A stretch of 64,000 nucleotides of DNA from Agrocybe praecox. Its lineage: Eukaryota > Basidiomycota > Agaricomycetes > Agaricales > Agrocybaceae. Below are positions 44,209 through 56,930 of the stretch, piece by piece (position 1 is the first letter of the stretch; each line of letters starts with the position of its first letter). Made by a program: the position numbers and the translations under genes. A model generated the notes under the pieces. It was given only the letters and a program-made list of their open reading frames with translations. It searched no databases and had not been told where the DNA came from. Location: positions 1,612,001 through 1,676,000 of the forward strand of contig OZ024845.1 in the NCBI GenBank assembly GCA_964017145.1. The letters are read 5' to 3'.

Positions 44209-44429
44209 GCAAGGAGAGCGAAAGATATGTCCTTTCGAAATTCGGAGACAGGACTCTATTTGCCTATCGCTCCGGATGTAAACACACGAGCTATCTGGTT
44301 TCCAATTGAAAAGTCGACTTCTTCCCAACTTCTTCCTTTTGCAAGTACGTTCAAACGTTTGATCAAGATTGATTTTTTTTTCAGACTTTCCTCATTATTA
44401 GTAGCATGCATATTCCGCGGATGCATTGT

Positions 44430-44600
44430 AGATTTTGTTGTATCTTTGAATGCGGGGTTGTTCTAGTAGAGGTTGCGGAGCCATCTCCAGAGATAGAGAG
44501 ACATAGCGGATGGTCGTGATGTTGCATCCGACGTAAGCAACGTCGAACCGGATCTACCGGCATAAACAGTAAATCAGCACATCCATGCCAGTGAGTCGAA
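44430..44600 (-). pseudogene. glutathionyl-hydroquinone reductase fragment (exons 7-8)
   Basis: A short remnant with the LRNLYW exon and part of the preceding exon, with a deletion between them. Confidence 0.7.
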
Positions 44601-44664
44601 GACGAGCAAATGAATGCGCACAAACCTTTACAGCTCGTAGTAAGTACTAGTAATAATGATAAAA

Positions 44665-45180
44665 CTAGAATTGTTTACTTTTACCACAACAATGGGTACA
44701 GGTAGATTATTTTCGACTTTTCAAGAATCATCTACGTCTACTCTCCGCTATGATGCATTGGTTTAGTTCTCTCTTACATAGAATATGGGCAGTCAGGAGT
44801 TGCGGGGCAGATTAACCTTGCCACATGTGACTTGACTCAGTGCCCTTGAACACATCCCTCTTCCACAAAACCTAGTATGCGATGTAGATATATGTGCCTA
44901 AAACCCAATTGAATCCCAGTTGAGGGCAACCAATCTATTGGAAATTGCCTCTGCGGGAAATATTTTGGAAGCTGTGCCTGCGTAGGGTTCAACTACACGC
45001 TTTAAGAAACCGTACACGAAGGGCTACTTGTCCGGTTGAGGTTCCGTCCTGGCAAGGTGATCGTGGATGGCACGACGAGCTTCTTTGATGCGTTTTGGAT
45101 GTTCGCAACATAACTAGGGAATACCTTCGTGCGGAATCTAAAGTTCAAAATCGGCGAATGCCGCAAAGATATTCAAAGCT
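44665..45180. repeat. spacer block and short NLR relic behind copy G
   Basis: 44665-44990 is the array spacer block. About 45020-45165 is a strongly deleted NLR 3' relic on the minus strand. Confidence 0.65.
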
Positions 45181-45210
45181 TCCACAGCAGGTTACTCTCC
45201 CAGTTGGGGT

Positions 45211-48022
45211 TCAACGTTCAACTTCCATCCTGGACAGGTAATCGTCAATGGCACGACGAGCCTTCCTGCTGTGTTTTGGGTACTCGCAACATCGTTGAGA
45301 AAACACTTTCGTCTGGAGTAATTGGAGAAGAGACTCCGACTTTCCCGCCATAGGCAAGAAGAGGATAAGGTATCCAAGTGCGAGCAGGTATTTCTCGGAT
45401 CGGATGCGCTCCCATACAATGGGGTCAACCCTATCAAAATCAGGAAGCGGGAAATAAACACGGGAATAAATTGGCCTGCTTCTCAATTTTTGCAAGGTTG
45501 AACGTCTGGGGCCAATTAGGAAGGGAACGACCCCGTTCCAGGGATAGTTACAATAATCCATTAACCGGACCAATCGGTAGGTTTTTCTAGCCCTGCATGA
45601 ACCTTTGTACCCGAAATTGCGGCGCCACTTCCAAGGCGAGTTGCGTCTCAAGGATGAGATATATACTCTAAAATGTCGTAGTGGTAAGGGAACGAAATAG
45701 TCGAAATTTGTGATGCCGCACAAATATTCAAAGCTGCATCTCGCTGCGCCGGCGTAGACTTCTTGGCCGAATTTGCACCAGGAATCCTCCAATGCTGGGT
45801 TGCCCTCGAATTCAGACTTGTCCAGTCGACCAAATGGACAAATGTGCGAAAGTAAGTCGATATAATCCCGAGATGTAGTGTCGCATTGTACTGGACTGTA
45901 TACCAAATTTTCTCTTAACAAGTACAGATCTGGAGGATCCTCGCCTGCATCAGGAAATATCGAATCGAACAACCTGAATTCAAATACCAGCGAAGCAAGA
46001 GGAACAGTCGCGTGTTTTCCGAGTTTGCTACGATGATGGCCCAATACCAAGTTGGGATAGTGGCAAACAAGGGCAAGGTGTAAAGCAAAGCGTGCGTCGG
46101 ATGAAGTCCTGGAATGATAGGCATCCACCTTAACTAACTGCGATAGGAAATGCTCCTTGAACACGCATAAATGGCGCCTGTAGATCTCTTGCGCTTCTTC
46201 CAGATCCTGAAACGGCAGTGGCATAAATTTACCACTCGGAGAAAGAATAAATGGGTACTCACAGAATCCTTTAGGAAGGACAACATCGTGGGAAGGAATG
46301 AGTTATGGAAAACTTTGAAGATTTGGGTACGCGGAGCTGAGTCGTAAAACCGTGGAATTGAAAATTCTTTTAGCTCATGCAAGAGCGAAGTGGCAAACAT
46401 TCGTTGAGTGCAATAGATATTTGTTCTAACAAATTCTGCAGCAGTGAACCAGACTGTATCATCCTTGATCACAGACCCAATATTACTTGCTGAAATCAAT
46501 CATTCTTGGGTCATTTTCGCATAAAGAAATGAATTCACTGGTACTAACCGGACAGCAACCGGACACACGAGGTCATGTTCTCGTGTATATATTCAGGGCG
46601 AATATGAAAATCATGCGACCTCTCCAGATCGAGGAGAAAATCAAGTAGCGAAGCGTGCAAAATTTTGATTTTATGAGCACCAGAGTCCGGTGAGTCGTTC
46701 GCCACGGATATCAGCGCGCCCAGATCACAAAAAGACAAAGAAACTTGTCCAGGCTCCAATTGAAGGATCGTTTCGATCTGAGCAACCTTCAAGTCGCTGG
46801 GGACATACCAGTAAATAATGAAGCAAAGGACGCGAAGCACCACATAGACACTATCATCAGCGACTCCCATAAGTATATGAGTATACAGTGCATCGAGCTC
46901 AGCAAACGGCTGTTCACCCGGTCGCGAAAGAGGCCGGATGTTTAGCACTACCTCAAGTCGCTGATGAGGTCGATGTCGAGTGGAGCCTATATATTTGACG
47001 ACAGTAGCTGCATAGATGAATTGACCTGAGGATTTCCAGACTAACTGCTGCACATCTTCGTCAGATGGCCATGACGATGGAAGGAACAGACGCAATGGAT
47101 GATTGGTTTTGATCTCGTTGAATTCATGCCGTAGGTATAGCTCAATGTCCTTCTCCGGAGCAAATCTTTCGTCCAAATCCAGGCGCGTGAAAATACTCTG
47201 TAGTTGGGAGGAAGTAAAGACTACGCTGATGTCATGCTCAGGGCGACTGCTTATGAGAAATATTATGGGGAGTTGGTATTCCTTAGTGACTTTGGAGATG
47301 GTCAACAAAACATCTTTCTGCTCCCTGTGATCAATGCATTCGTCGAGGCCGTCTATTACGATGACTCGAGGAGCAAGAGGTTGGTCGAAAAATCTTGATT
47401 CAAGTAAAAGAGAGTCCCGCAGAGGTTGAATGATGAGAGTTGTGAATTGTGTGATGAGGGATCGGGTGAAAATCAACGGGTCCTCCTCGATGGCCACGAT
47501 CATATACTGTCGAACATGCGGAATCTTTGCATGAATCTGATAGGCAATTGTCGCGATGAGCTTTCGAACATGATTTCGATTGGAGTCGGATTTTCCAAAG
47601 AAAAAGCTGGCGAGGAGGCGTCCTTCAGAGCATTGCTGCTCTGCGAAGCTCTGCAAAATGGCTGATTTACCGGCACCAGCAGCGCCAGTGAGCCACATGA
47701 TGAATTTACCCCCACTTTCTTCGTCAAGTCCGAGTGTCCAGTCCATGATTGTCGTCATCACCCCCAGCCGGGTATTGGGATGGCATTTCGGAGGGTCATA
47801 CCTTTCCCCAGAGTTGTGGAAAGCCCCCGATGCTGTTGCTTGCTGCAATAAATCAAGTCCGCCTGTTAGAGTGTAAGTAAAACGATTTCTGTTCAAAGGT
47901 GATCGAAACATACGATGGAGATTGTTGACAATGTGTTGGCTGAATGTGCCTCCCGTTATAGCAACATTCGACATATTCGACAGCATAAATGGAGTGGGGC
48001 TTTGCGAGTATTGCCCAGCCAT
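45211..48022 (-). CDS. NACHT-domain NLR, copy G
   Basis: Exons 48022-47914, 47862-46549, 46489-46263 and 46206-45211 join in frame to 881 residues. The N-terminal motif has a three-residue insertion (MLSNMSNVAITGGTF). Walker A is intact and Walker B reads VIVIDGLDE. Exon 2 ends with an alternative donor context (TCCG before GTTAGT), giving RLLSAS across the splice, shared with the last copy (60388). The variable patch is IIYWYVPSDLKVAQ. It is one of the intact array members. Confidence 0.9.
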
Positions 48023-48829
48023 CTATACAGCTAGCGCCTGTGGCGATGCGAATCCGCTTCTACAGAACCTTGCGTTGTTGGTTTTGGAAAAGTCTCGTTC
48101 ACCGTTGCCTGCAGACGCAAACAGAGAGAGGTTCGGTGCCACGTTCTATGTCGATCCTAGCGGTTGTTGATGGAAAGGTGGCCAAAATGTGGATTGGGGC
48201 TGAACCAACGAGGCCTGAGACTTGAGCGCTGATCGATGATCATGAGCTCATTGAGGTCGGCTTGAGGTACTATATTTACCATTCGGTCATCGGCCGGCTA
48301 GCCATGCGGTTTTGGCATTTCATTCTTTTCATCATCGCAAATATAGTTCACTTTCAGTTCGCCTCTGTTGTTCTTGATATATTGATATCCCGCGGTTCTT
48401 CATGGACGTTTAAGTACAATCAAGGAAAGAGAAAGGTTCGTCCTTTCGAACTTCTGAGACAGGACTCTGTTTGCCTATCGCTCCGGATGTAAACAAATGA
48501 TAGAGTATATATCGAATTGAAAAATCGACTTCTTCGTTTCGCAAGTACGTTCAAACGTTCGATCAATTGAGAGGGACTTTTTTTTCAGATTTAAGACTTT
48601 CGTCAATATTAGCAGCATTCATATTCTACGGATGTATTGTGGGTTTCGTAGTCGGAAAACGCCTCGCAAAACACCACGTAATCTAATGATCTGCAGAACT
48701 CAATTCCCTACTCGACTTGGCCATGAAGGATTGGTTTTGAAAAAAGATTTGCTTTGGGGAAGTAATAATGTTTCCTACATATCCGCGAAAGCCTCAACAA
48801 CCAAATGAAAAGATCAACACTAAAGAGGG
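48023..48829. other. upstream region of copy G
   Basis: Array 5' flank. No gene. Confidence 0.5.
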
Positions 48830-49008
48830 CGAATATGAGGGATAGGTCCAACAGGTACCACACCCGTAGATTTGATCTGTCGAAGTTCAAGAGCTTTAGA
48901 ACAATAACTCGCCCGTCGAAGAGGATTCGAAAAAGACGTACATGAGTCTAAGAAGTATAGTATCTAATCTTGATATGGTCAAAGTCAGTCGTCTCTTTGA
49001 ATGCGGGA
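48830..49008 (-). pseudogene. glutathionyl-hydroquinone reductase fragment (exons 8-9), cut at 49008
   Basis: The tail exon and the start of exon 8 are recognisable. Exon 8 is cut in the NPAF codons at about 49008, where unrelated DNA begins. This is a sharp breakpoint inside a coding exon. Confidence 0.7.
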
Positions 49009-49391
49009 CACCCGGGGCCTTACGGAGCACCATCTTCAAGGAGCGGATCGACAAACTGACGGACCGTCACTGGGCAATGATCATGAAGACTGCAAGCGCA
49101 TTCGTCGACAGGAAAAAGAAGAACATACTAATCGAATCGGACCAGGTGGAAGAGATGGAGCCGAAGAAGAATCGCGATGATAAGGAATATATGGAAGCCT
49201 TATTCGACCCAATGTTCGACGAATTGCCTCCCAGCAATGACGGAACATCCACCAGCAAAGACTATCTGTCAGCGAGCACTGGCCAAATGGTATCGGACAG
49301 TGCATCACAGTTCTCCAATGGTCAAGGAACGGCCAGCACAGCCGCAGGCCGTGACGCAGACCGTCTCAACAGTGATTCGTCGAAGGACTAA
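49009..49391 (+). CDS. 3' part of an unidentified hydrophilic protein, partial
   Basis: From the breakpoint an open frame reads ALRSTIFKERIDKLTDRHW, then a Lys/Glu-rich segment and a Ser/Asp/Ala-rich tail, ending TAA-like at 49389-49391. Ordered composition at the start and low complexity at the end suggest the true C-terminus of a gene whose 5' part is missing. The tail resembles in style, not sequence, the fragment at 32811. Both lie in array gaps and may come from captured host genes or mobile elements. Confidence 0.4.
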
Positions 49392-49505
49392 TTCGGTGGT
49401 AGCATTGCAGCTGCAGGCCGTGACACAGACCATCTCAACAGCGATGCGTCGAAGAATTTGGTGGTAGCATGCAGTGACGGCTGCAGGCCGTGACGCAGAT
49501 TTGAT
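49338..49505. repeat. degenerate tandem repeat, about 69-bp period
   Basis: The core GCAGGCCGTGAC..CAGA recurs near 49344, 49412 and 49482, with GATGCGTCGAAGA-type sequence between. The first unit is inside the reading frame and the others follow the stop. Confidence 0.7.
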
Positions 49506-50590
49506 GCCAGTGGGCCGTGGCCCGTGGTAGTGGTCAGGGCCGACGACTCACGACTTGCGAGTACTACTCACGATGCCCGTAGCATGTAAAACACATAGAT
49601 ATATACTAGTAGATTTAATGAAACTGATTGCTAATTGAATTTGGCACGGATTGGTGGTACTAGTCACAAGGATTATAGCTGTATTATATAGCTGTATTAT
49701 AGGCATAATACATGTAGCATATAACAAGCAGCCGTAACTTTCAAAATGTCATAGTGCTTTGGGTGCATCTGTGGCCGAGACAGTCAATCTTATAGAAAGA
49801 CAAAAGTAAATTATATATTCAAAAATAACCTAAATAATACATGGACCGTCTAATATGAGCGACCCCACATGTAATGTGTAAGACATCGAGTATTTTTGTC
49901 TATTTAGTCTTTCGCCGCCTTATGGTATTTCACAATACACGATAAGACGGCCATTAAGACCTCGCAGTTTTGCTGATGCGTCGTTCCAGTACAGGTTGCG
50001 GAGCCATCTATAAAGATTAATGCGGCGTTGGCCTGTAAAATATAAAAAGCCTCGGTAATAAGCCTCGGGGAAGAATAAACAAGGTTGGATGGACATAGTC
50101 TTGGGGATGATCTCCTCACCGAGCGCCTTGAGAGGAGAGCTTCGGTTAGATATTCTGGGTAACCGAACTTTGTATCATGTGTTGCTTTAGGTACCTTCAG
50201 ACCACAGTCGCTCGCGTCAGGCACGTAGTATCGCACCTGCACTTTACTTTTACCACAACAACGGGTACAGGTAGATTATTTTCGACTTTTCAAGAATGAT
50301 TTACGTCTATTCTCCGCTATGATGCATTGGTTTTGTTCTCTCTTATAGAGAATATGTGCAGTCAGGAGATACAGGGCAGTAATCTTGCCACATATGACTT
50401 GACTTGCTCTTGAACACACGCCCTTGTTCCACAAAACCTATGCGGTATAGATATATGTGCTTAAAACTCAATTGAATCCCAGTTGAGGGCAGCCAATCTG
50501 TTGAAAATCCCCTCTGGGGGAAATGTTTGGACGCTGTGCATGCGTAGGGTTCAACTACATGCTTTAGGAAACCGCGCACGAAGGGCTACT
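49506..50590. other. AT-rich spacer, unknown exon-like repeat, spacer block
   Basis: 49506-49900 is AT-rich with TATAGCTGTATTA repeats and no gene. 49970-50030 includes a short GST exon-8-like scrap next to the second copy of the VPDASDCGLKVPKAT-type segment (to about 50235). 50250-50540 is the spacer block. Confidence 0.55.
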
Positions 50591-51030
50591 TGTCCGATTG
50601 AGGTTCCGTCCTGGCAAGGTAATCGTTGATGGCACGACGAGCTTCTTTGGTGCGTATCGGATACTCGCAACATCTCTGAGAGGATACCTTCGCGCGCAAT
50701 AATTCGAGCAAAGACTCCGATTTTCTCGCTGTAGGTAAGAAAAGGATAAGATATCCAAGGGCGAGCGAATATTTTTTGATTCGGCAGCAGCGCCATTCAG
50801 TCAGAAGGGTAAAGGGTGTCGAGGATGGTAATCATAGTCCACTAGCCGGACTAATTGATGATTTTTCTAGCCCTAAATGAACCGTTCGTCGCGAAATTGG
50901 GGCGCCATTTCCAAGGCGAGTTGCGTCTCAAAGACGAGAAATAGGTATTAAATAGATCTGATCTTCTGCGTTGGTAAAGGAATCCAAAGGTTAAAATTTG
51001 CGATGCCACGTACATATTCAAAGCTTTTTA
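50591..51030 (-). pseudogene. decayed NLR 3' end (relic), best preserved
   Basis: Minus-strand fragment of the last NLR exon with recognisable ANFNLWIPLP, LALEMAPQF-like and YLILFLP blocks. In-frame stops and a deletion of the central part are present. It follows the intact NLR that ends at 51068. Confidence 0.75.
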
Positions 51031-51067
51031 GGAAACGTACACAGCAGGTTACTCTCCCGGTTAGGGT

Positions 51068-53886
51068 TCAACGTTCAACTTCCATCCTGGCCAGGTAATC
51101 GACAATGGCACGACGAGCTTCCTTGGTGAGTTGTAGGTACTCGCAACATCGTTGAGAAAACGCTTTCGTCCGAACTAATTGGAGAAGAGACTCCGACTTT
51201 CCCGCCATAGGCAAGAAGAGGATAAGGTATCCAAGTGCGAGCAGGTATTTCTCGGATCGGATACGCTCCCATACAATGGGGTCGATCCTAACAAAATCAG
51301 GAAGCGGGAAATAAACACGGGAATAAATTGGCCTGCTTCTCAATTTTTGCATGGTTAGACGGCTGGGGCCAACTAGGAAGGGATCGACCTGGTTCCAGGG
51401 ATAGTCCCAACCCGCTGGCAATAACCGGACCAATCGATAGTTTTTTCTAGCCCTGCATGAACCTTTGTACCCGAAATTGCGGCGCCACTTCCAAGGTGAG
51501 TTGCGTCTTAAAGATGAAATATATGCATTGAAATTTCGTTGCGGTAAGGGAACGAAATCGTCGAAATTTGTGACGCCGCATAAATATTCAAAGCTGCATC
51601 TCGCTGCGCCGGCGTAGACTTCTTTGCCGAATTTGCACCAGGAATCTTCCAACGCTGGGTTGCCCTCGAATTCAAACTTGTCCAGTCTACCAGATGGACA
51701 GGTGTGCGAAATTAAGTTGACATAATTGCGAGATCTACTAGCGTCGTAATATGTTGGAATGTATACCAGATTCGCTCTTAAAAAGTACAGATCTGAAGGA
51801 TCCTCGCCTCCATCAGGAAATATCCGTTCGAACAACCTGAAATGAGACACCAGCGAAGCAAGAGGAACAGTCGCGGGATTTCCGAGTTCGCTACGACGAC
51901 GGTCCAATTCCAAGTTGGGATAGTGGCAAACAAGAGCGAGGTGTAAAGCAAAGTGTGCGTCGGATGAGGCTCCGGAATGATAGGCATCCACCTTGACTAA
52001 CTGCGATAGGAAATGCTCCTTGAACACGCATAAATGGCGCCTGTAGATCTCCTGGGCTTCTTCCAGATCCTGGAACGGCCATGGCATAAATTAACCACTC
52101 GGAGAAAGAATAAATGGGTACTCACGGAATCTTTTAGGAAGGATAACATCGTCGGAAGGAATGAATTATGGAAGACTTCGAAGATTTGGGTACGAGGCGC
52201 TGAGTCGTAAAACCGTGGAATTGAAAAATCTTTCAGCTCATGCAAGAGCAAAGTAGCGAATGTTGGTTGGGGGTATTTGATATTGGTTTTGAAGAATTCT
52301 GCTGCAATGAACCAGACTATATCGTGCTCGATCTGTGATCGATTGTCACGCGCTGAAATCAACCAGTCTCTGGTCATTTTCACATAAAGAAATTGATTCA
52401 CTGGCACTTACTGGATAGCAATCGGACACACGAGATCATGTTCTGGTGCATGTATTCAGGGCGCATATGGAAACGATGTGACCTTTGCGGATCGAGGAGA
52501 AAATCGCGTAGGGAAGCGTGCAATATTTTGATTGTATGAATATCAGAACCCGGCGGGTCGTTCACCACGGATATCAGGGCGCCCAGATCACAAAAAGACA
52601 CAGAAATTTGTCCGGACTCCAATTGAAGGATTGTTTCAATCTGATCAATTTTCGGCTTCGAGTAGTAAATACTCCAGTAAAAGATGAAGCAGAGCACGCG
52701 AAGCAGCATAAAAACACTATCCTCTGCGACTCCCATAAGTATATGAGTATATAGCGCGTCGAGCTCGGAAAACGGCTGTTCACCCGGTCGCGAAAGAGGC
52801 CGAATGCTTAGCACAACCTCAAGTCGATGATGAGGTTGATGTCGAGTAGAGCCTACGTATTTGACGACAGTAGCTGCGTAGATGAAGTGACCTGAGGACT
52901 TCCAGACTAACCGCATTACATCTTCGTCAGATGGCCATGAGGATGGAAGAAACCGACGAAATGGGTGATTGGCTTTGATTTCGTCGAATTCATGCCGTAG
53001 GTATAGCTCAATATCCTTCTCCGGAGAAAATCTTTCGTCCAAACCCAGGCGCGTGGAAATACTCTGTAGTTGTGAGGAGGAGAATACTGTATTGATGTCA
53101 TGCTCGGGGCGACTGCTTATGAGAAATATTATGGGGAGTTGGTATTCCTGAGTGACTTTGGCGATGGTCAACAACACGTCTTTCTGCTCTCTGTGATCGA
53201 TGCATTCATCGAGGCCGTCTATCATGATAATTCGAGGAGCAAGAGGTTGGTCGAAAAATCTTGATTCAAGTAAAAGAGAGTCCCGCAGAGGTTGGATGAT
53301 GAGAGTTGTGAATTGTGTGATGAGGGATCGGGTGAAAATCAGCGGGTCCCGTTCAATGGCCACGATCATATGGTGTTGAACATCCGGAATCTTTGCATGA
53401 ATCTGATATGCAATCGTCGCGACGAGTTTTCGAACATGATTTCGATTGGAATCGGACTTTCCGAAGAAGAAGCTAGCGAGCAGGCGTCCTTCACGGTCCT
53501 GCTGTTCTGCGAAACTCTGCAAGATGGCTGATTTACCAGCGCCAGCAGCGCCAGTGAGCCACATGATGAATTTACCACGACTTTCTTCGTCAAGGCCGAG
53601 CGTCCAGTCCATGATTATCTTCATCACGGCCAGCCGGGTATTGGGATGGCATTTCGGAGGGTCATACCTTTCCCCAGAGTTGTGGAATGCGCCCGATGCT
53701 GTTGCTTGCTGCAGTAAATCAAGTCCGCCTGTTAGAGCGTAATTAAGACGATTTCTGTTCAAACTTTAGAGAGGATCGACACGTACGATGGAGACTGTTG
53801 ACATTGTTTTGGTGGAATGTGCCTCCCGCTATAACAACATTTGAGAACATCGCTTGATTGGGGCCCTGCAAGTGTCTCGCTGCCAT
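51068..53886 (-). CDS. NACHT-domain NLR, copy H
   Basis: Exons 53886-53787, 53728-52412, 52352-52126 and 52069-51068 join in frame to 881 residues. The first intron is 58 nt as in copies C and D. The start reads MAARHLQGPNQAMFSNVVIAGG. Walker A is intact; Walker B is IIMIDGLDE. It ends MEVER, like copies G and I. It is the rightmost leftward member, with the only complete GST gene of the window directly upstream. Confidence 0.9.
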
Positions 53887-54329
53887 ATGCACAGTCAACG
53901 CCTGTGGCGATGATGATTCCGCTTCTACAAAACCCTCGTTCACCGTTGCCTGCAGACGCAAACAGAGAGAGGTTCGGTGCCACGTTCTATGTCGATCCTA
54001 GCGGTTGTTGATGGAAAGGTGGCCAAAATATGGATTGGAGCTGACCTGACTATATTTACGATTCCGTCATCGGCCGGCAAGTCATGCGGTGTTGGGATTT
54101 CACTCTTTTCATCATCGTAAATATAGTTCACTTTCAGTCCCTCTCTATTGTTCTTCATATTCCGCGGTTCTTCATGGGCGTTTAAGTAGGAGCAGGGAAA
54201 GAGAAAGGTTCGTCCTTTTGGACTCTCTGTTTGCCTATCGCTACGGATGTAAACACATGACATACAATGTTTCGTAGTGATATATCCGCGAAAGCCCCAA
54301 CAACGAACAACCAACTGAAAAGACCAACA

Positions 54330-55802
54330 CTAAAGAGGGCGAATATGAGGGATAGGTCCAACAGGTACCACGCCCGTAGATTTGATCTGTCGAGGTTCAG
54401 GTTCAAGAGCTTTAGAACAACAAAACGGTCGTCGAAAAGGATTCGAAAAAACACGTACATGAGTCTGAGAAGTATAGTAGCCAATCTTGATATGATCAAA
54501 GTCAGTCGTATCTTTGAAAGCGGGGTTGTTCCAGTAGAGGTTGCGGAGCCATCTGGAGAGAGAGAGGGGTTAGATACTCGCTTGATAAATACAATATAGA
54601 AGACGAACTTGTGAATGGCCGGGTACCCATCACGGATGGTCGTGATATTGCATTTGAAGTGACCGACGTAAGCCACGTCGAACCGGATCTACAGAGACAG
54701 TCAATCAACACATCCATGCCGGTAAGTCAAAGACCAAAAAAAACGAATACGCACAATCGTCACGAAAAGCCTAACATCCGCCTCTGTAAGACGGTCCGCG
54801 ACGAGGTACTCCTTCCCTTCGAGGACCTTCTCGACTTTATCTAGAGCCCCGAATAAATTCTTGACAGCGATTTCGTACGGCTCTTGTGCAGCAGCGAATC
54901 CGGTTTTGTATACACCAGCTAAGGACGGGGACAAATAATCATGTCAGCCCTGGATGGAAATGAAGGGGGCGAACGAAAAAAAAAAAAGAAGAAAAAGGCA
55001 TACGTACCATTAATATCACCAAACGTCAACTCATTAACCTCATCGATCCTCGCACGCAATTCCTCGGGATAATAATCCAGCTTAGCCTTATCAGCAGGCA
55101 AGAACTCGTCAAACGCGCTATTGAAAATCCGGATGATCTCCGAACTCTCGTTGTTCACGATCGTGTGCAGTTTCTTGTCCCAGAGCACGGGGACAGTGAA
55201 CCTGGTATTATGGACAATGAGAAAACTTGGAAGAAAGGAAAACGAGGAACACACCTCCCAGAATAATTAGGATCGGCTTTGAAATACAAGTCCTTGATAT
55301 GATTGGCATTATACAACGGGTCGTCTTGCACTCCGTCGATCTGGGCCGGAGCTGCGTGGGCGAATGCCCATCCATTGGTGTCCGTGTATGGGGAGAGCAC
55401 GGTCAGAGCTGCATGTACGCAATAGAAGAATTTTTGGTTAGCCTTCGGTCCACGCATCAAGCTCTGTATGTTATGCTATCACTCACAAACAATATCTTCC
55501 AGTCCCTTAAGCTGCCTCAATATCAAAGCTCGCGTCGCCCAAGCTAGAATGAACACCGTCGTCTCGTCAGCATCTCATCCACATATCAGCTTCAAACAAA
55601 CGTACGACAGATCTTCGCGACGTAGAGATGATATCGATCTGCAAAGAACGTTCTATCAGTCCAAAGACCAACTTCTGACGAACCATACACAACATCACAC
55701 ACCTCTCTCGGGCTCATGCCTACCCCCCTTCTCTATAAAATTCCTGAATGACGAAGGGACGGGCTTGAACGAGCCATCTGGGTTCCTGGAAGGTGCAGAC
55801 AT
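54330..55802 (-). CDS. glutathionyl-hydroquinone reductase (Xi-class GST)
   Basis: Nine exons: 55802-55703, 55638-55606, 55543-55487, 55408-55255, 55201-55008, 54918-54755, 54688-54609, 54552-54459 and 54386-54330. They join in frame to 310 residues. The thioredoxin-like half has the class-defining catalytic motif CPWATR (Cys44, codon split by an intron). The helical half carries [19 protein letters not shown] and the class tail [30 protein letters not shown]. Family reaction: glutathione-dependent reduction of glutathionyl-hydroquinones, useful against quinones such as those from lignin breakdown. This is the only intact copy; the others are pseudogenes spread through the NLR array. Confidence 0.92.
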
Positions 55803-56930
55803 CGATATTTAGATAGGCTTGTAACTTAATAGCAGTAGGTCAAAGAGTCGAATCAGGGAAATTGCGATTGCGAGTCACTTAAATCAACCCAACTCTCCTT
55901 CCTTCCTCATTTTATACGAACCCCACCACCACCATGAGACGAGAACTGTCATCCCATGCAATAAAAACGGGGACGCATCACTTCAGCCCGAGATGACGAT
56001 TGGCCCATAATTGCGTACTTCACTTGTTGCAATGCACGTGGGACCACGGTAATACGGCGTTGGGCTGTAATACTAAAATATAGAAAGCCTTAGTAATAAG
56101 CCTCGGGAAGAAGAAACGAAGTTGGACGAACATAGTCTTGGGGATGATCTCCTTCGGATTGTGGGTAACCGAACTTTATATCTTGTGTTGTTTTCGAAGT
56201 CTTTAAGTACTTGCAGCCCACACAGTCGCTCGCGTCGGACACGCAGTATCGCATTCGCACTCGCAATAGGCTCGGAACCAGTCGTCACAGTGGCAGGATT
56301 GAGAGGAAATTCTTCTACACCGTGACCTTGGAAGAGACATGTATGACACCGAGTCCACTGCTCTTGAGGAATCATTGGAAATCGTCGTTTCGGGTAATTC
56401 AGCTGCAGGTTTGCTCGTTGTGCTGTTCCATCGACCACGAACAATGTATAGGGGCGAGTATATGGCTCCGTTCGTGAGGTCGGCCTCGAAGTCTACACCC
56501 AGAGAAGGTGGGTTTGGAGTCGGAAAGTAATGGAATGAGGGATTTCGAGAATATTAAAGGGACCATGTCTTGCAGAGATTTGCTGACTGAATGAAAAATG
56601 GGACATATCAGTGTGCTGGGCCCAACATCAAGTTTCTACTTTCATACCGAACTCTTCTGAAATCGAAAACCCCAAATGTCGCAAGATTTTTTGGCACTCA
56701 AATTCCACAAGCCCAGCCTTGTATGAAAACAGATGATAGAAAGAGTAGCACCTTGAAAGACTTGAGAGTTGTTGCAATGAAAATATGGAGTCATAACTGA
56801 ACTTAAGACTGCAAGCAAATCCGATGTGCAAGTTAATAATTAAAAATTGGGAAATAATACATGCGAGAGAAAAGATACAACCACGACGGAATATACAAGG
56901 AAAGCAATGAGAAAGAGAGAAATGAGTAAT
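55803..56930. other. GST upstream region and unidentified segment
   Basis: 55803-56000 is the promoter region, duplicated at 39757-39950. 56040-56250 is the third copy of the exon-like segment. 56255-56444 has a minus-strand frame (EQWTRCHTCLFQGHGVEEF) with Cys pairs but no family I recognise; it could be one exon of a gene. 56530-56930 shows nothing clear apart from the H2A 3' UTR. Confidence 0.45.
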
